The position numbers and the translations under genes were made by a program. A stretch of 64,000 bases of DNA, taken from Mansonella perstans (Eukaryota; Nematoda; Chromadorea; Rhabditida; Onchocercidae). This document shows, in pieces, positions 12,447 through 24,628 of this stretch. The notes beneath the pieces are model-generated. The model was not told where the DNA came from. It saw only the letters and a program-made list of their open reading frames with translations, and did not search any database. Positions within the stretch are counted from its first letter, which is position 1. Each line of letters opens with the position of its first letter. The DNA lies in contig JBAMDO010000040.1 in assembly GCA_037074765.1 (NCBI GenBank), forward strand, positions 1 through 64,000. Direction: 5' to 3'.

Positions 12447-13514
12447 AGGCCGTTGACCGACACTTATTTGTAAGGTCCAATAAATGTGAGGGACGAGTGC
12501 TTTTCTTGACATTTCAAGTTGAGTTATTTTTCAGATATTTAATGGGAAAAAAGCGCCATTATTAAGTGACCGCTCATTAGAAAAAGGCTGGTGTGGATAT
12601 GATTTTTTGAATTCATATGTAAATTAAGATTCTTACATTTGTGTCACGAAAGGGCTTGCGAATGTATTTGATTGGGGTTGAGTAGATTGGCTGCTCAGTT
12701 ATGTTGTGATATCTATAATGACTCATTAATATTAATCACTGGATATAGCTTAATGAGTGATCAAAAATTAAAATCCACAGTGATACTGATTCATTATATA
12801 GTGATTACAAAACAAAGACGGGAACTATTTTTTCATCAGGCTATGTCTGCCATGTAGTACATACAGATCTTGAAATATTTATACGAATATAGATGTTACA
12901 ATTTTCGATGATATTAATATATGCCAGAAAGATATTGAATTCCAGCTCGAATTTGAGAAACTCCCGTTTTAAAGCCCAGGATAATTAAATGGAGTTGCAA
13001 ATATTTTTCTGAATATTAGGAAGCATGGTTATTTGTAAACCGACCGATGATTTTATTACTGGTATCGTGATAAATATTAATCTGATTGTTAATGGGAATA
13101 AAGAAAGCTGGATATGACTGGCCTGAAGAAACACGATAATGTAATAAAAGGCTTCCTGAACTAAAACAGAATCGATTCAAGAATTAAGAAAAAAAAAGGA
13201 CGGATAAAGCTAGGAAGGAGAACTCACTCATAGAAATGAATGCAACCATTATTGCTTTTCTTGCCTATATTTCAACAACTGGCCCAATCGATTTTGTAAA
13301 GGAACCATCATCTCTTTGGTTTGATACGCCAAATAGGACAGTTTACAAAAAAAGTTTCCTAGATTCAACTTTTTCTTCTTGATTTCTCAGTCAATAATGA
13401 AAAATAGAAATGTCTGAAGGGTTAATTTAGCAAGCGTAGATTTCATAGGTAAGCTGTAAGCTGGTTAATGTATTCTTTAGAGATTTTAAAATTTTGAATC
13501 TTCGGAAGTCTATT

Positions 13515-13675
13515 CTGCTATTCCGTTTTTTTTTTTTTTTTTGCAGATAATGATTATTTTCTATTCCTTTAGCTTATTCTTGTCATTTGTGATTGATCAG
13601 GAGTACTTTTTATGACAAAAATTGAAATTTTTGGAGCAATCATTGTCTGTTAAAAAAAAACAAACGGAATAGCAG
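13515..13675. repeat. MITE-like element with ~42-bp terminal inverted repeats
   Basis: The left end (13515 onward) reads ctgctattccg, a T run, then cagataatgatt. The right end, read on the other strand from 13675, gives ctgctattccg, a T run, then cagacaatgatt. The arms match over about 42 bases with few differences and enclose about 75 bases without coding capacity. This is the structure of a miniature inverted-repeat element. No clear target-site duplication is visible, so autonomous partner and family are unknown. Confidence 0.65.
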
Positions 13676-14059
13676 CATTTGACAACCTGTTTCAGTTTTA
13701 CATTTCTATTATAATGGTGGCGTGATGTGAGCAAAATGAACTGGTAACCGGTTCTTCTTAGCCATAATGATAGCGGTGAGTGGTGATATTGACGATGATG
13801 GGATAGAAGGTCTCAGGACCGTTTGACAAATGTGACATATCCTGTGGCAAATCAAATCAATCTGTGGATACAAATGCGTCATCTTATCCTGTCTTGTCCT
13901 CTGGCTCGCTATCAGGAAATTGTTTTAAAATACTGTGGTAGTCTTGAATAACGATTACACCTATCTCTCTCTCCATGTATATATATATGTATAATACAAT
14001 ATATATATATATTTATATGACTGAAAAATTAGTTATATCCGACAGCAATTGCTATTTTC

Positions 14060-14470
14060 AAAAATTTTGTTCAGTTGTCAATCATTGCCAGCTGAGGTGA
14101 CAACTTCGACGATTGTTCGTCATCGCAAACAAATACCAATTACACACGGTCCCAGCAAACTGCACAGAGCAATGACAACAGCGACGACATCTGGGGTTAT
14201 GGTAATGCGAAATTGCAAAACAACCTAATCGTCTTCGAAATCACTACTTTAACAATCTACAACTTGTTTTAGTACCAATTATCAACCCCCGCCTACCCAC
14301 ACACCAATATTCGACTACAGCGCTCCGCGGTATATCTTCCTCGCTTTTCTTGCCATCGCTCTCTGCTGATATCAATCATCATTTTTGGTTTATTCAAAAT
14401 TTCCACCCACAAAGTCGCACAGGACCATTAACTTCCCACACCGCTCTCTCCTGACAGTTCCGCGTGTCAT
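14060..14470. other. GC-richer island, possible promoter or cryptic exon
   Basis: This 400-base block stands out from its AT-rich surroundings and contains C-rich runs (ccacccacaaag, cccgcctaccc). On the plus strand more than one frame stays open for 50-75 codons, for example a Ser/Asn/Asp-rich frame around 14110-14230 and a frame from about 14240 to 14455. None has a start or a recognisable motif. It lies 0.7-1 kb upstream of the gene starting at 15141 and could be its promoter or an unrecognised exon. Confidence 0.3.
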
Positions 14471-15140
14471 TTATTTGACTTTCACAATATTTCACTACGA
14501 TTCTATATATACTTCTAAAATTAGCACATTACATCCAAAACCACTTACTTAAATCAAACAGACTCTGGTAAATGGACGTATCCTTACTTCTTGACCTATC
14601 TGACTGATAGGAATTCCATTTTCTGCTGAATGCTCAGTCCACCATGTGTACACATTTTCCATTGCCTTTGAATTTGAACTATATTATTCTAAAGTGTAAA
14701 ATAAGCATCTCAAAATATCTATATCATTAAAAAAATGCTAGCGACAGCACTGATGATGTTTCATTTTTTGTCAGTTGAATTTGACTAGAGCTTTAACTTT
14801 AATTTACCAAGGAATCATTAGCTTCAAAATCAATTTAATATTAATGTCGTAAATATGAATCACTATGAAAGTCCATCACCACTCAATAAGTGTCGCAGTT
14901 CGCCAAACCTAGCCTTGCTTAGATCTCAAAACGTAGTATATTTTTCATTAAAATGTTTTCCTTTTTTTTAAAGTCAGAGAAGAGGAGGATAATATGGGCA
15001 GTAGAAGGTCATTCCAGAGTAAGTAAAATTGGCTTGAAAATAGTGGATAACAATTTTTCCGCTGCTCAACACAAACAGAAAAACAGTTCCATTGAAATTA
15101 TTGACCAAAACTAAATTTTCAGTGCGATAAAGTATTAGCC

Positions 15141-16008
15141 ATGGGTTGGAACTCTCTTCTAAGCCGAACAGTGTCAGATGATACCGAAACGCTGGATGAA
15201 GTAAACAATATTCCAGAATCAAAATCTGCAGTTGTCAGAAATTCTGATGGTTAATTTGGCATTTCCTTCAAATTTGAAATTTAAAATTCATATAATCCAT
15301 ACCACGCATTATGATTTTAACAGTTATTTCTCTACAGCGATTCGGATGACGCCGAAATCGATTCGAATATCGCCGTTTCCTAGAAATTGACCGTTTTTAT
15401 GCTATTCAAATTTCTGTCCTTCTAATGACGTACAAATTTGAAAAACCTTTGAATACATAAGAAAGAATGATTTTTTACCAGGTACATTAGGTGGCTTTGT
15501 TTCAATGATCAGTTATGCGGCAAATCAGGCTTACTGTTTGGCAGCTCAAATCGATGAGTCCATCAGTAATAAATATGTTAGCATCAAACCAAGCGATGAC
15601 TCACAATGTTTTCAAATCATCAAAGTCCAGGCTTGAGTTCTTTCTATTTTGCAACGTCCGAGTTTAAATTTTCTTTTTTTATGGTTGGGACAAGGTGCAC
15701 AACAGAACTTGTAATTGCACATACCTTTTAAATTTGAAGATGGAAAAACTGGAAAAACCATAATTTTTTTTGTGATTAATTTTATTTACTCGTTAGTTAA
15801 AATTTCTATTAAAATACTTATTTTCTTTTTGCAGGATGTAGCTGACGATATGAGTGTGCAGCCGATATTCATACAGGTGCATCACAATCCCGAAGGACGC
15901 TTACCAATACAACATCTCATTGATCAAGCTGCTGAAAGGTCGTTACTTTTATTTGCAATGATTCATCACTTTTCTTAAACAGCAAAAGCCATAAAACGAA
16001 GCACAGAT

Positions 16009-16045
<37 letters not shown>

Positions 16046-18790
16046 GCAAAGTAAAATGATTCTTTCAAATTCATTCAATTTAACATTTCATTACCTCTTA
16101 TTGTTGCTAAAATGTTTTGCACTTAAAGCTCTTGAAATGAAATATTAGACAAATGTAATTTAAAAATGTCTCCGAAATTTTTCATTTCTTTGGAGTTGCG
16201 CATTGCCTTTCATAACTACCTCATTTTCTTAATAATATACATGATTATAACAGTTGAATCCTAATATCTTTAATTTAAACTTCTATCTCCAATTCATTGT
16301 TTTTTTCTAATTCATTAAAGCAATTTACAATATAAGCGTCTTAATTTTCAATATTGTTACGTTTAATTTGGTTATCGTTTAAAATGAAACTTAAGTTTGA
16401 AGAAGAAATTCATATTGAAGCCTGTTTAGATTATCCAAATACTTTCACCTAATTCAATCTAGCTCAGCTAAAATATTTCAGGACGTTGGGACGATTCAAT
16501 TTAGATTTGAAAAAAAACATTACTGTTGATTTGACTGACCAGGATGATTTGAATATTTGGAGGGATAAAGCTGGCTTTGTTGTCAGAGACAATATGCAAC
16601 TATGTGAGCTCACTGTCAATATAAATGAATTTCAAAAAACTCTCGAAATAGTGGAAAGTAAGTAAGATTTTCCAAGTGCTACTATGGGAAATGTAAAATT
16701 TCTGCAGTAAGCTATAAATCTCTCCGACAATGTTGTAATTTTTGTCAAATAACACTAATCCTCACTCATATCATGGTTTTTTTTTTAGTCTTTTTTTGCT
16801 GTTCAGAAATATATAATTTACTACTATATAATATGTCTTTCTGAATTCATACATATCATTATAATCCATAATTATCAATATGAAAACAGTAAGAAAATAA
16901 CAATGAGACTTTTTTTTTTTATTTTTCTTTTTATTAAATTTTAATTTCAAAATCTTCATAAGCTTAAAAGTGGTAAGTTCAAAAGAATTTACTTTTATTA
17001 TCTAGACATTAACATAAAATTATAATTTTGAAGTTCTATTTGCTTTTAAAATTAAGCCATATGAAATTATCCGTTGATTAATAGCTAATTGAAAGTAGCT
17101 TACTTCATTAATGAAAGTGAAATTATGATGCTTCCACTAGTTTGTCAGTAAAAAAGTGATTTCTTGCAATTTTCAAAAAATGTCGAAAAGGTTGCTTTTT
17201 GACAAGATATTACTGATACAATCAATATATATATATGAAAAGTCTGTTCAGTTGCTGAGCAAATCACATTATAAAATTGATTTTTCTCAAATGTACTATT
17301 TTGTAATTGAAGAAATTGCAAAAAATCTTTGTAATTTAATGTAGTAAATATAGAAAAATTTTATCAGTATTTGCTGTAAAAGTAATGATAAAAAGAAGTT
17401 AACAGTGCAAAGATTTATCATTTGAAGTTTTATTAGTCAAATTATTCTCGATTCTATCAATCATTATCCTTTCATTTCTTGCCTTTACATTATTTTCGCA
17501 CTTCAGAACTCATTCCGATATATATTGATCGTAGTAGCAGTGATCAAAGTGAAATTAGTTTTCACTATTCGATGAATTGAAAAGATAAAAAAAAAAGCAA
17601 GCAGTCAGTTAGTTAAGGCTAATATCATTGCTAATTGACGGTTCTAATTTATTTAAAATAACTGTGACAAGTTCATTAATCAAAGAAAAGGCTAATGTTG
17701 TGTTTACTTTGAAGAAATAAATAAATTAGCCTTAACTGATGACTATTTGCAAAAAATATAGTAAGGTTGAAATAAAAGATTTGTTCCAAATACTGAGAAA
17801 ATAGTTAAAAGAAGTAGTTTATAAAATTTTTGTTCCTATTATATTTTAGATGTTAAAATTTCGAAATTTGATGGCTCACAAATGGGAAAACTTGTGAAAT
17901 TTGATAAGACAATAAGCAGTGCAAATCGTAGTAGATTTTTGGAATATCTTTTCAGAGATGCAAACGTATGTTTTTAGTGATTTTTTTTTTTTTTTTTTCT
18001 TGGACACTAATATACGAACGTTAATGTAGTAATAAAGAGATAGTAGACGAATGTTTAATAAAATTTAAATAGTTTTGAATATATGAACAAGATACTTTTG
18101 TAAATAAGTTGAAACTTTTTAAGTTACAATCTCCAAATTGATATTCGCTTAGGTACTGATGGCTGAAAACAAAGGAACATCTGCAATTGAAGGTTACGGT
18201 GTCTTTCGAGAAGACCGTATCCTTGCTGTATACGCAAATACCAAGGAGATTGCTCATACCATCATGCAGAAAATGTTTCCAGCAATAAAAAAAAATCATG
18301 ACAAGGTATTGCTGCATTTTTGAAACGTGTTTGATAACTTGCTCTTGTCAAATACCGCAACCTATTTGTTTCACTCACATCATTCAATTATTTTTACTTA
18401 CAACAATTTGCATCTCAATACCAACTCATTTTCTAATTTATGTAACGAATTTTATATGTGCACAGGTAACATTTTAATATGCCATAAGAAGCAAATTTTG
18501 AAAGTCATTTTTTGATATTTTTGCTATGATATCATAGCTAATTGAATGATAAATTTCAGGATTTACACATGATCGCATGTAAATTAGGATCAAATGTTAA
18601 TTTGATCTCGTAAAATGGTAACTTGAAATGTTTTAAGGTAACATTTTGTACAATACAGAACCGCTGGAGCATTGAGCACAAACCAAACACCCGATGCAAA
18701 CAAATCATTCGTCTTCATACCCGTGCGCTAGTGACAGGCATCATGTGGGACCGAATATTTATTCTAAACGCGGGCATGAACCTCATTTGA
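15141..18790 (+). CDS. Unrecognised protein of about 310 aa, seven exons
   Basis: I do not recognise the family. Seven exons join with consistent phase: 15141-15249, 15482-15624, 15835-15938, 16482-16657, 17850-17965, 18153-18305, 18659-18790, for 310 codons plus stop. ATG 15141 (MGWNSLLSRTVSDD) lies 18 bases after an orphan acceptor (attttcag, ending 15122), suggesting trans-splicing. The N-terminus is acidic and Ser-rich. No signal peptide or membrane segment is evident. Readable blocks include GGFVSMISYAANQ, VQPIFIQVHHNPEGRLP, LDLKKNITVDLTDQDDL, NRSRFLEYLFRDAN and EGYGVFREDRILAVYANT, ending in a basic tail (RCKQIIRLHTRALVTG). The exon-2 donor (aaa|gtccag) is weak but gives the right phase. 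Introns 3 and 4 contain an A33 run and a MITE-like inverted repeat. It may be a nematode-specific protein. Confidence 0.75.
16011..16043 (+). repeat. A33 homopolymer in an intron
   Basis: An uninterrupted run of 33 A in intron 3 of the unrecognised gene, 73 bases after its exon 3. Its length makes miscalled copy number likely. Confidence 0.95.
17597..17750. repeat. MITE-like inverted repeat in an intron
   Basis: The left arm (17597-17625, gcaagcagtcagttagttaa then ggctaat) pairs with the right arm (17723-17750, ending gactatttgc) over about 27 bases with a few differences. About 97 AT-rich bases lie between them. It sits in intron 4 (16658-17849) of the unrecognised gene and is flanked by A-rich sequence on both sides. 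The ends begin with GCAA on both strands. It differs from the element at 13515-13675. Confidence 0.6.
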
Positions 18791-19293
18791 GTATTCAATA
18801 CCACAATTGAGATACAAACATATTTTCATCGATCTGCTCATTTTCCAGATTGTACAAACAGCATTTTTGAGTGCTCCTATACCACGTTTTCATATCTGCA
18901 TCTCTTTTAATATATCTACGAATGATTGTGATTGAACCTTTAAATCGCGATTTCGATCTGCCATATTTTTAAATAGCACTAGCCATTTGTACAAAACATA
19001 CTTTCACCAGTTCCTCCTAAATCTTTTTAAAACATCCTTTATCTTAAACTTTTGAATGTTCATTATAAACTCACGTAGGGCTGACTAGTTCAATAAATTT
19101 TATTGCTTTCAAAAGTTTGAACACTCCTTAATCTCATGAAGAAATAATGAGCAAAGTTCCACTGTATTATCAAACTACAAACTACGAATAATGTGAAAAG
19201 AAAGACGAACGACTATGTTTTAATAATGATATCTACAATAACCGAATAACTGAATACTTCCCCACACTTTTTTTTTTCACATAACTGACTGTG
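18791..19293. other. Convergent 3' gap
   Basis: About 500 bases between two genes that end towards each other (plus-strand stop at 18790, minus-strand stop at 19294). Nothing coding is visible. Both 3' UTRs and their poly(A) sites should lie here. Confidence 0.6.
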
Positions 19294-22200
19294 CTAAAGC
19301 ACATTATGTTCTGTATTTTTTTTTCCAGGATCATCTATAAAATCATTTCCAGGATCATCTGTAAAATCAACACCTGGCACTGATTTTATAAGTGATATGG
19401 CTTGTTTTAAATCTGACTTTACGTGCGACTGAAATACATTATTCTTCGAAATCGAACTAAAAATACTATCGTCTCTACTAGCAGCTTGCTCAACATTATA
19501 GTTTCCATCGATCGTTGGTATTTCCTGAAATCTATCAGTTGTTGCCATTTGCCGAGCATGATCAGACTCTGCTGTTTTGGCTGTATCCGATTTCCTCATT
19601 CGCTCATCAAGGCGTGATTTTAATTCCGCAACCATAGATTCTGCTATTGCTTCATCTAACTCCTAAAAATACAATTTGACAGAAATGAAAAAAACTGTCT
19701 AATGCATTTGGGACATTCAATTAAGTTATAAAGAATCGACGTTTCCAATTCTCAATTTTCTTCTGTATGATTCAATTCTGTAGACATTTAGAATATAGGA
19801 TTTCAAGTGTTCACTAACGTCTACTGCACCACATTACGAAATGAAGCTTAGCGACTCATACTTTAATCAACATCGTCCACATGTTATTTTTCAGAAAGGT
19901 TCACTTCAATTATCCATAAACTTACACTTTCCTGCCATGAGGGAACAAAGACATTTTCTTGCTCGTCAACTGAGACAAGAGGGTATCCTTCATATACCTG
20001 TAAAAATAAAAAAAAAAAATACTATCGATTTGCGTGACAAAATTTCCTTTAGATAAAAGACCGTTTTGTTTAAGTTTCTATTCAACGAAAGAGAAGAAAA
20101 GAAAAATTTAAAAGGGATTCTGTTAAAAACGGGCACCTTTTCAACCGGTAGCTCAACCGTAACAGACTCGGTTTCGTCAGTAACCGATACTGAAGAGTCT
20201 GATGATATGTTCGAATGAACTGTATCTGCATGTTCTATATGTGTTTCAGGAGTACAAATTTCAATCGTTTTTTTTAGTATCTCAGCAACACAAAGAAATT
20301 TTTCATCGTCTGGCATTTCATTCCCACTAAGACTGCAACACCACAAGTTTGGAGTGCTTTTGCAAATAAAGTTACTTTGATTGTCTTCATCGTCAAACTT
20401 GAATTTCAGAACTGTATGGTAGAAACAAAAAAAAAAAAAAAAGCTATCAGAGGCGATAGTGCAGAAAATAATTAAATAACAAACAAATCAGTACACATAC
20501 AAATTAGAGAAAACATACATTTCTGAAGCAAAACTGAGATGCGCCAAAATCTTCTCGGCAGTTGATGAAAAAGGCAGGAATTTTCGCATTTTTTTCTCTT
20601 TTATACAGCAATCTCGATAACGGATAGCTTCGAGACTACGTGAAAGCCTGGCAAAAAGTTGTCACTTTAAAAATTTGTTCGAAACATGTCTAAGCTGAAA
20701 AAGAACAATGAAAATTTAACAGACAGCGATTCCTAATGTTAGAATAACATCACAACGGTTAGGTGAAAACTTGAACAGATAAAATTTATAGGCCTTTATT
20801 TTTGTTTCAGTTAGGTCAAGCTTAAAATAAGGTCCCATTGAATCGAATCTAATCATATTTAAGGCTAATCGATTGTAATTAATTTTATCTTACCGATTGC
20901 AGAGAAATAACAGAAAATTGAATTTTAAACAAGGGAGCAGTATACTACGGAACAAAAAAATTAAAAGGTAGATTCATGACCCCGTTGAAAAATTCCATTT
21001 GGTGATAGGTGATGGTCAATTTGCAAACAATCGATTTGTTTAGAAATCAAGCTATATTAAATCTCACCTGGCCTTGTTGTTTCTTAAAAGCAGTGTTTCG
21101 TGAAGCAGATTCAAAAATATAAGTATCAGTCTATGCGAGGGATGCAATAAATGCGATAAAAGAAGTCGGAAATATTCACTCCGTAACAAAAATAATAGCT
21201 GCCACAATTCCTATATATCACCGTAAAACCAGTGGGTAAGGAATACAAAGAAAACTCAAAACCTCTATCCAATTAGACAAAATTGGTAAAATTGATTCCT
21301 TATAACTATTATATCTACTATAGATTAAACAAAGATTAAAAACTCAAAAGAAAATATTCGTATTATTATCGCAGTTGAAAAAAAAAAACCAAAAACTGGG
21401 ACGTAATATTTTGGAAGTACCTTCAAAGTGGATAACTGGAGAAACTCGTCACATATATAGTCTTCTAAAGCCAATTGTGACATTTCGAATGTAAATACTT
21501 CACACAGTAACTTTTCCGAATCGTCGTACCTAAAAGGTGAAGTCACTCAACTATTTCCCATCTACTGCCTTCAAAAATGAGACTTATGCTCTTTTACTGA
21601 ATGCTTACATTAACTCTTTCTCAACCATTCAGTTCATCGCCTCCATCATGGATTACTGTATAGAAGAGAGGCTTTGCGAAAGTTTAAATACAAGTGGATA
21701 TGAAACGTTAATAAAATTTTAATTAGAAGAATACAGCGTTTGGAAATACAGGACAGTAAAATTAGCATTACTTGCATAAATTTTTCGACATATACACATG
21801 ACACTGAACTTCACGACGAAGCACTTCCAGTAATTCAAGCCGAAGAGAACGCAGGCACAACGTCGAATTCAAGTCAAACTTCTTCCGCATTCTAAACTAT
21901 ATAACCCGAAACAATTGAAAGATAATTATATAAATTTACTACATCAATCTATGCTTTCAATAAATGTTCGATTAAGAATGACACAATTTGTGAGCCTCAT
22001 TTCACATTTTAGTACGAGTTGCTGCATGTATATGCTATAGCAACGAACAGAATAATCGCTGAAAAATCATTCCAAGCGAAATTCATAAAAATCGATGACT
22101 CATAAATTTATTACACAAAGTAAAATTGACATACCCGAAAAAAACTACCTCTCGAGATCGAATGGCAGCGATGATGTGATGAAAAATAGAATTGAAATCA

Positions 22201-22653
22201 GCTGATATATTCACATAAGAAAATACCATGTAGTAACAAAAGCGTTTGATAGCTTCCAGCAGACCAACGAAAACTGCGGGAAATATCAAAAACCCTAGCG
22301 GATGAGAGGTATAGAATGCGCTAGCAATAATTACAATCATTACCGAAATGCATGAGACGGACTGAAAGTTCAGCAAAGAATTAGCTTCATGCTATAAAGT
22401 GTGCACATAATTCAATAAGGCAATGGATAATGTTCCAAGATCAAATGAAATTGATAGAACACATACTTTAGAAGTAATCATCGATTTCCTTTCAGATTTC
22501 AAATAATACTCCTCCACCATTTCTAAATCCATTTCATCCATGAGCGATCTCTCATGAAGTAACTTATGCAATCGCCAGAAAAAGCTTGAAGCAGACATTC
22601 CCAACTTATTAACATAACCAGCGTCGCATAAGCCTCTGAAGGACTTTGTCAAA
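19294..22653 (-). CDS. Unrecognised membrane protein, possibly vezatin-like
   Basis: Exon-like open frames follow each other on the minus strand. One starts after an acceptor at 22653 (LTKSFRGLCDAGYVNKLG, then acidic MDEMDLEMVEEYYLK). The next is strongly hydrophobic (VSCISVMIVIIASAFYTS, PLGFLIFPAVFVGLLEAI) at about 22376-22135 and looks like one or two membrane helices. Further exons lie near 21540-21425 (FEMSQLALEDYICDEFLQL), 20650-20525 (LSRSLEAIRYRD), 20400-20140 (acidic and Ser/Thr-rich), 20000-19880 (VYEGYPLVSVDEQ), and 19660-19294 (ELDEAIAESMVAELKSRLDE to the stop). Two close membrane helices, a charged middle and a C-terminal coiled region recall vezatin, an adherens-junction and peroxisome-tethering family, but no diagnostic motif was found. 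The start is not resolved and probably lies upstream of 22653, where ATG 22667 would merely be within the intron. It follows PRA1 on the same strand. Confidence 0.5.
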
Positions 22654-22667
22654 CTGTAACAAAGCAT

Positions 22668-23525
22668 CAGTAAGATCTTTTAGCAATTAATACAATTACC
22701 TACTATGATTCAAATAGTAATAATCATATCATTCTCGCCATTGAAAATTTTCAGATGTTGTAATTAACTAAGATTATCTTTGAGTCTCAACTCAGCATTA
22801 CTGACTTGGATATATACTTGAATGGTATATAACGCACTTGCATTCATAGCATAATGAATATGTAAATTTATTGCTGAAAAATAGAACATATTATTAAAAA
22901 CATGGTTGAATCATACGAAAGAACTTGACAACAGTAAAACTGCTGCCCCGCTCCTACTTTCGAATAAAACTTCAACAAAAAGCAAGAAATGAATAAAAAT
23001 GCTTAGAAAATATTTTAAAAAATTATACGAAGTTAAGCATAATACATTCTATGAAAATTAATGACAAAATATGAAAGCCAATCAATGCAAAAAAGAAAAA
23101 AAAGCACCCTTGAAAATAAAACAACTTAATCGAGAACTGACAAAAAAAGCTCAAATCAGAGGTGCAGGAAAAAAATTATTCATTATTTGCAGAAACACCA
23201 AAAGTTTTTTGTACCCATTTCAGTGTTTTATCTTAGCTTTGGTAGAAAAATAACTCATCAAGCCCTAAGGGAGATAAGATAAACTGAGCTGAATGAGGCA
23301 GAAATGTCAACAAAGAAAGATTCTACTTGGGAAATAAAATGTTAGAATAGTGCCTTACAAAAGACGTAAAAAACTTAGCATTTTAACAATAATTGTGTAC
23401 AAATGAAACAGTCATTAGCAGCATGATGAGGAAAAAGCTTTTAACAGCAAAAAGGAATAGTCATCAGAGAAAAGTCCGGAATCCCAACAAAAAAAACTCC
23501 ATATATTTTTTTGAAACAACAAAGA
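22668..23525. other. Gap between PRA1 and its downstream neighbour
   Basis: About 860 bases of AT-rich sequence with no convincing exon. The first exon of the unrecognised minus-strand gene must lie somewhere here. If the two genes form an operon, the spliced-leader acceptor would be here too. Confidence 0.4.
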
Positions 23526-24628
23526 TCATATCTTCAGTTCAATGCCACATCGCTCTAGCAAATGGGCCATAGCCGTATGCTTGAAACCAATTCGCTCCAT
23601 CTGATGATTGAACCTAACTTTGATACTTTTGAGTCTGGTTGATGCATGCACCAAAACTAACAAGAGTGGAAGTGAGATCGTAAAAAGCACTGTTACAACT
23701 GGAACTATTGCATAAACGAAAAAATAAAATGATAATAATATAGCACCCAACGTGATGAATGTGTGTTCGCGGCGTGCCTGAAAAAAAAATTATGATTTCT
23801 GACTTATCATTTATTGCCATAAATCGTCACCCATTAATACTGTTGGAAATATATCTCATTTAAATATGAAAGAATGCTAAAAAAAGAGTAAGAAAAAGTA
23901 TTTAGTATGAAAAAGCATTTCTTACTACAGTATTAAATTGAAAATATTAGTTCAAACATAATCATAATCAGAACAAACAGAAATGACTTGCTTACCTGTA
24001 CGAAAGCGGGATTGGACGAAAGCGAAAATATGAGTACAGTAGTCAAACTTATGATAGCAGTCAATCCAATCAAAACATCACGTAACTGTACTGATGCACA
24101 AATCAATATCACAAGTAACACAAAAGCGAAATAATTTGTCTGATAATATAATAAATTGCTCAACATACGATTATTCCACTTTGCCAAATCAAAAAATGGT
24201 GGGATCTGTAATCAAATCACTATCATGGATTTGGCATGGGATAAAAAAAAGTATTGCAGAGGTAAGGTAAAGCTTCACACAAAAAATGAGTGCATTTAGA
24301 TGCGATAAAGTTTGAAAATGAAGGGAATGTTCTGGGATGGTAATTAACTGGCATGAGGAAACAAGAAAAGAAAAGAATATCAAGTGAACATATTCACAAG
24401 AAAACATACAACACTGGTTAATTAATTTGTGGAAAAAAAGGAAATGAAGAGCAACTTCGCGATCTGTACCAACGAAAGAACAGCATCGGCTTCCAATAAA
24501 CAACGATCAGAACTAACCCCAAATCTCGATCTATCACAGAAGAATTCGCGAACATTACGGAGAGGTGGCACCTGTACAGCATTCATGAGTCGCCAGTTTT
24601 CCTCCTTACTTGTGCTTCCTTGCGCCAT
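23526..24628 (-). CDS. ARL6IP5: PRA1-family protein, ARL6IP5/PRAF3 type
   Basis: PRA1 proteins are small four-helix membrane proteins of ER and Golgi that bind prenylated Rabs. The ARL6IP5 branch also regulates a glutamate transporter and ER shape. Three exons (24628-24518, 24205-23996, 23777-23526) give 190 aa, against 188 in human ARL6IP5. The N-terminus has the family pattern PPLRNVREFF then SRFG|IPPFFDLAKWNNRM, followed by the signature NLLYYQTNYFAF. Two hydrophobic hairpins follow: FVLLVILICASVQL with LIGLTAIISLTTVLIFSL, then ILLSFYFFVYAIVPVVTVLF with LPLLLVLVHA. The C-terminal tail (STRLKSIKVRFNHQMERIG) is also family-typical. The start is the only ATG upstream in frame. Confidence 0.92.

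Larger units (their letters stand above)
11344..15140. other. Intergenic region between TOM70 and the next gene
   Basis: Some 3.8 kb without a gene I can confirm. It contains a start-less 77-codon open frame (12214-12446), a MITE-like inverted repeat (13515-13675), an AT dinucleotide tract (about 13976-14022) and a GC-richer island (14060-14470), each described separately. A short open frame at 14974-15222 on the minus strand encodes no recognisable motif. Confidence 0.5.

Noticed and set aside
14974..15222. 82-codon minus-strand frame
   Set aside because: It overlaps exon 1 of the unrecognised plus-strand gene, whose phase-consistent exons are stronger evidence; no domain recognised.
15342..15387. 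Acidic mini-exon (DSDDAEIDSNIAVS) after an acceptor
   Set aside because: Does not keep phase with exons 1 and 2, and skipping it joins them perfectly.
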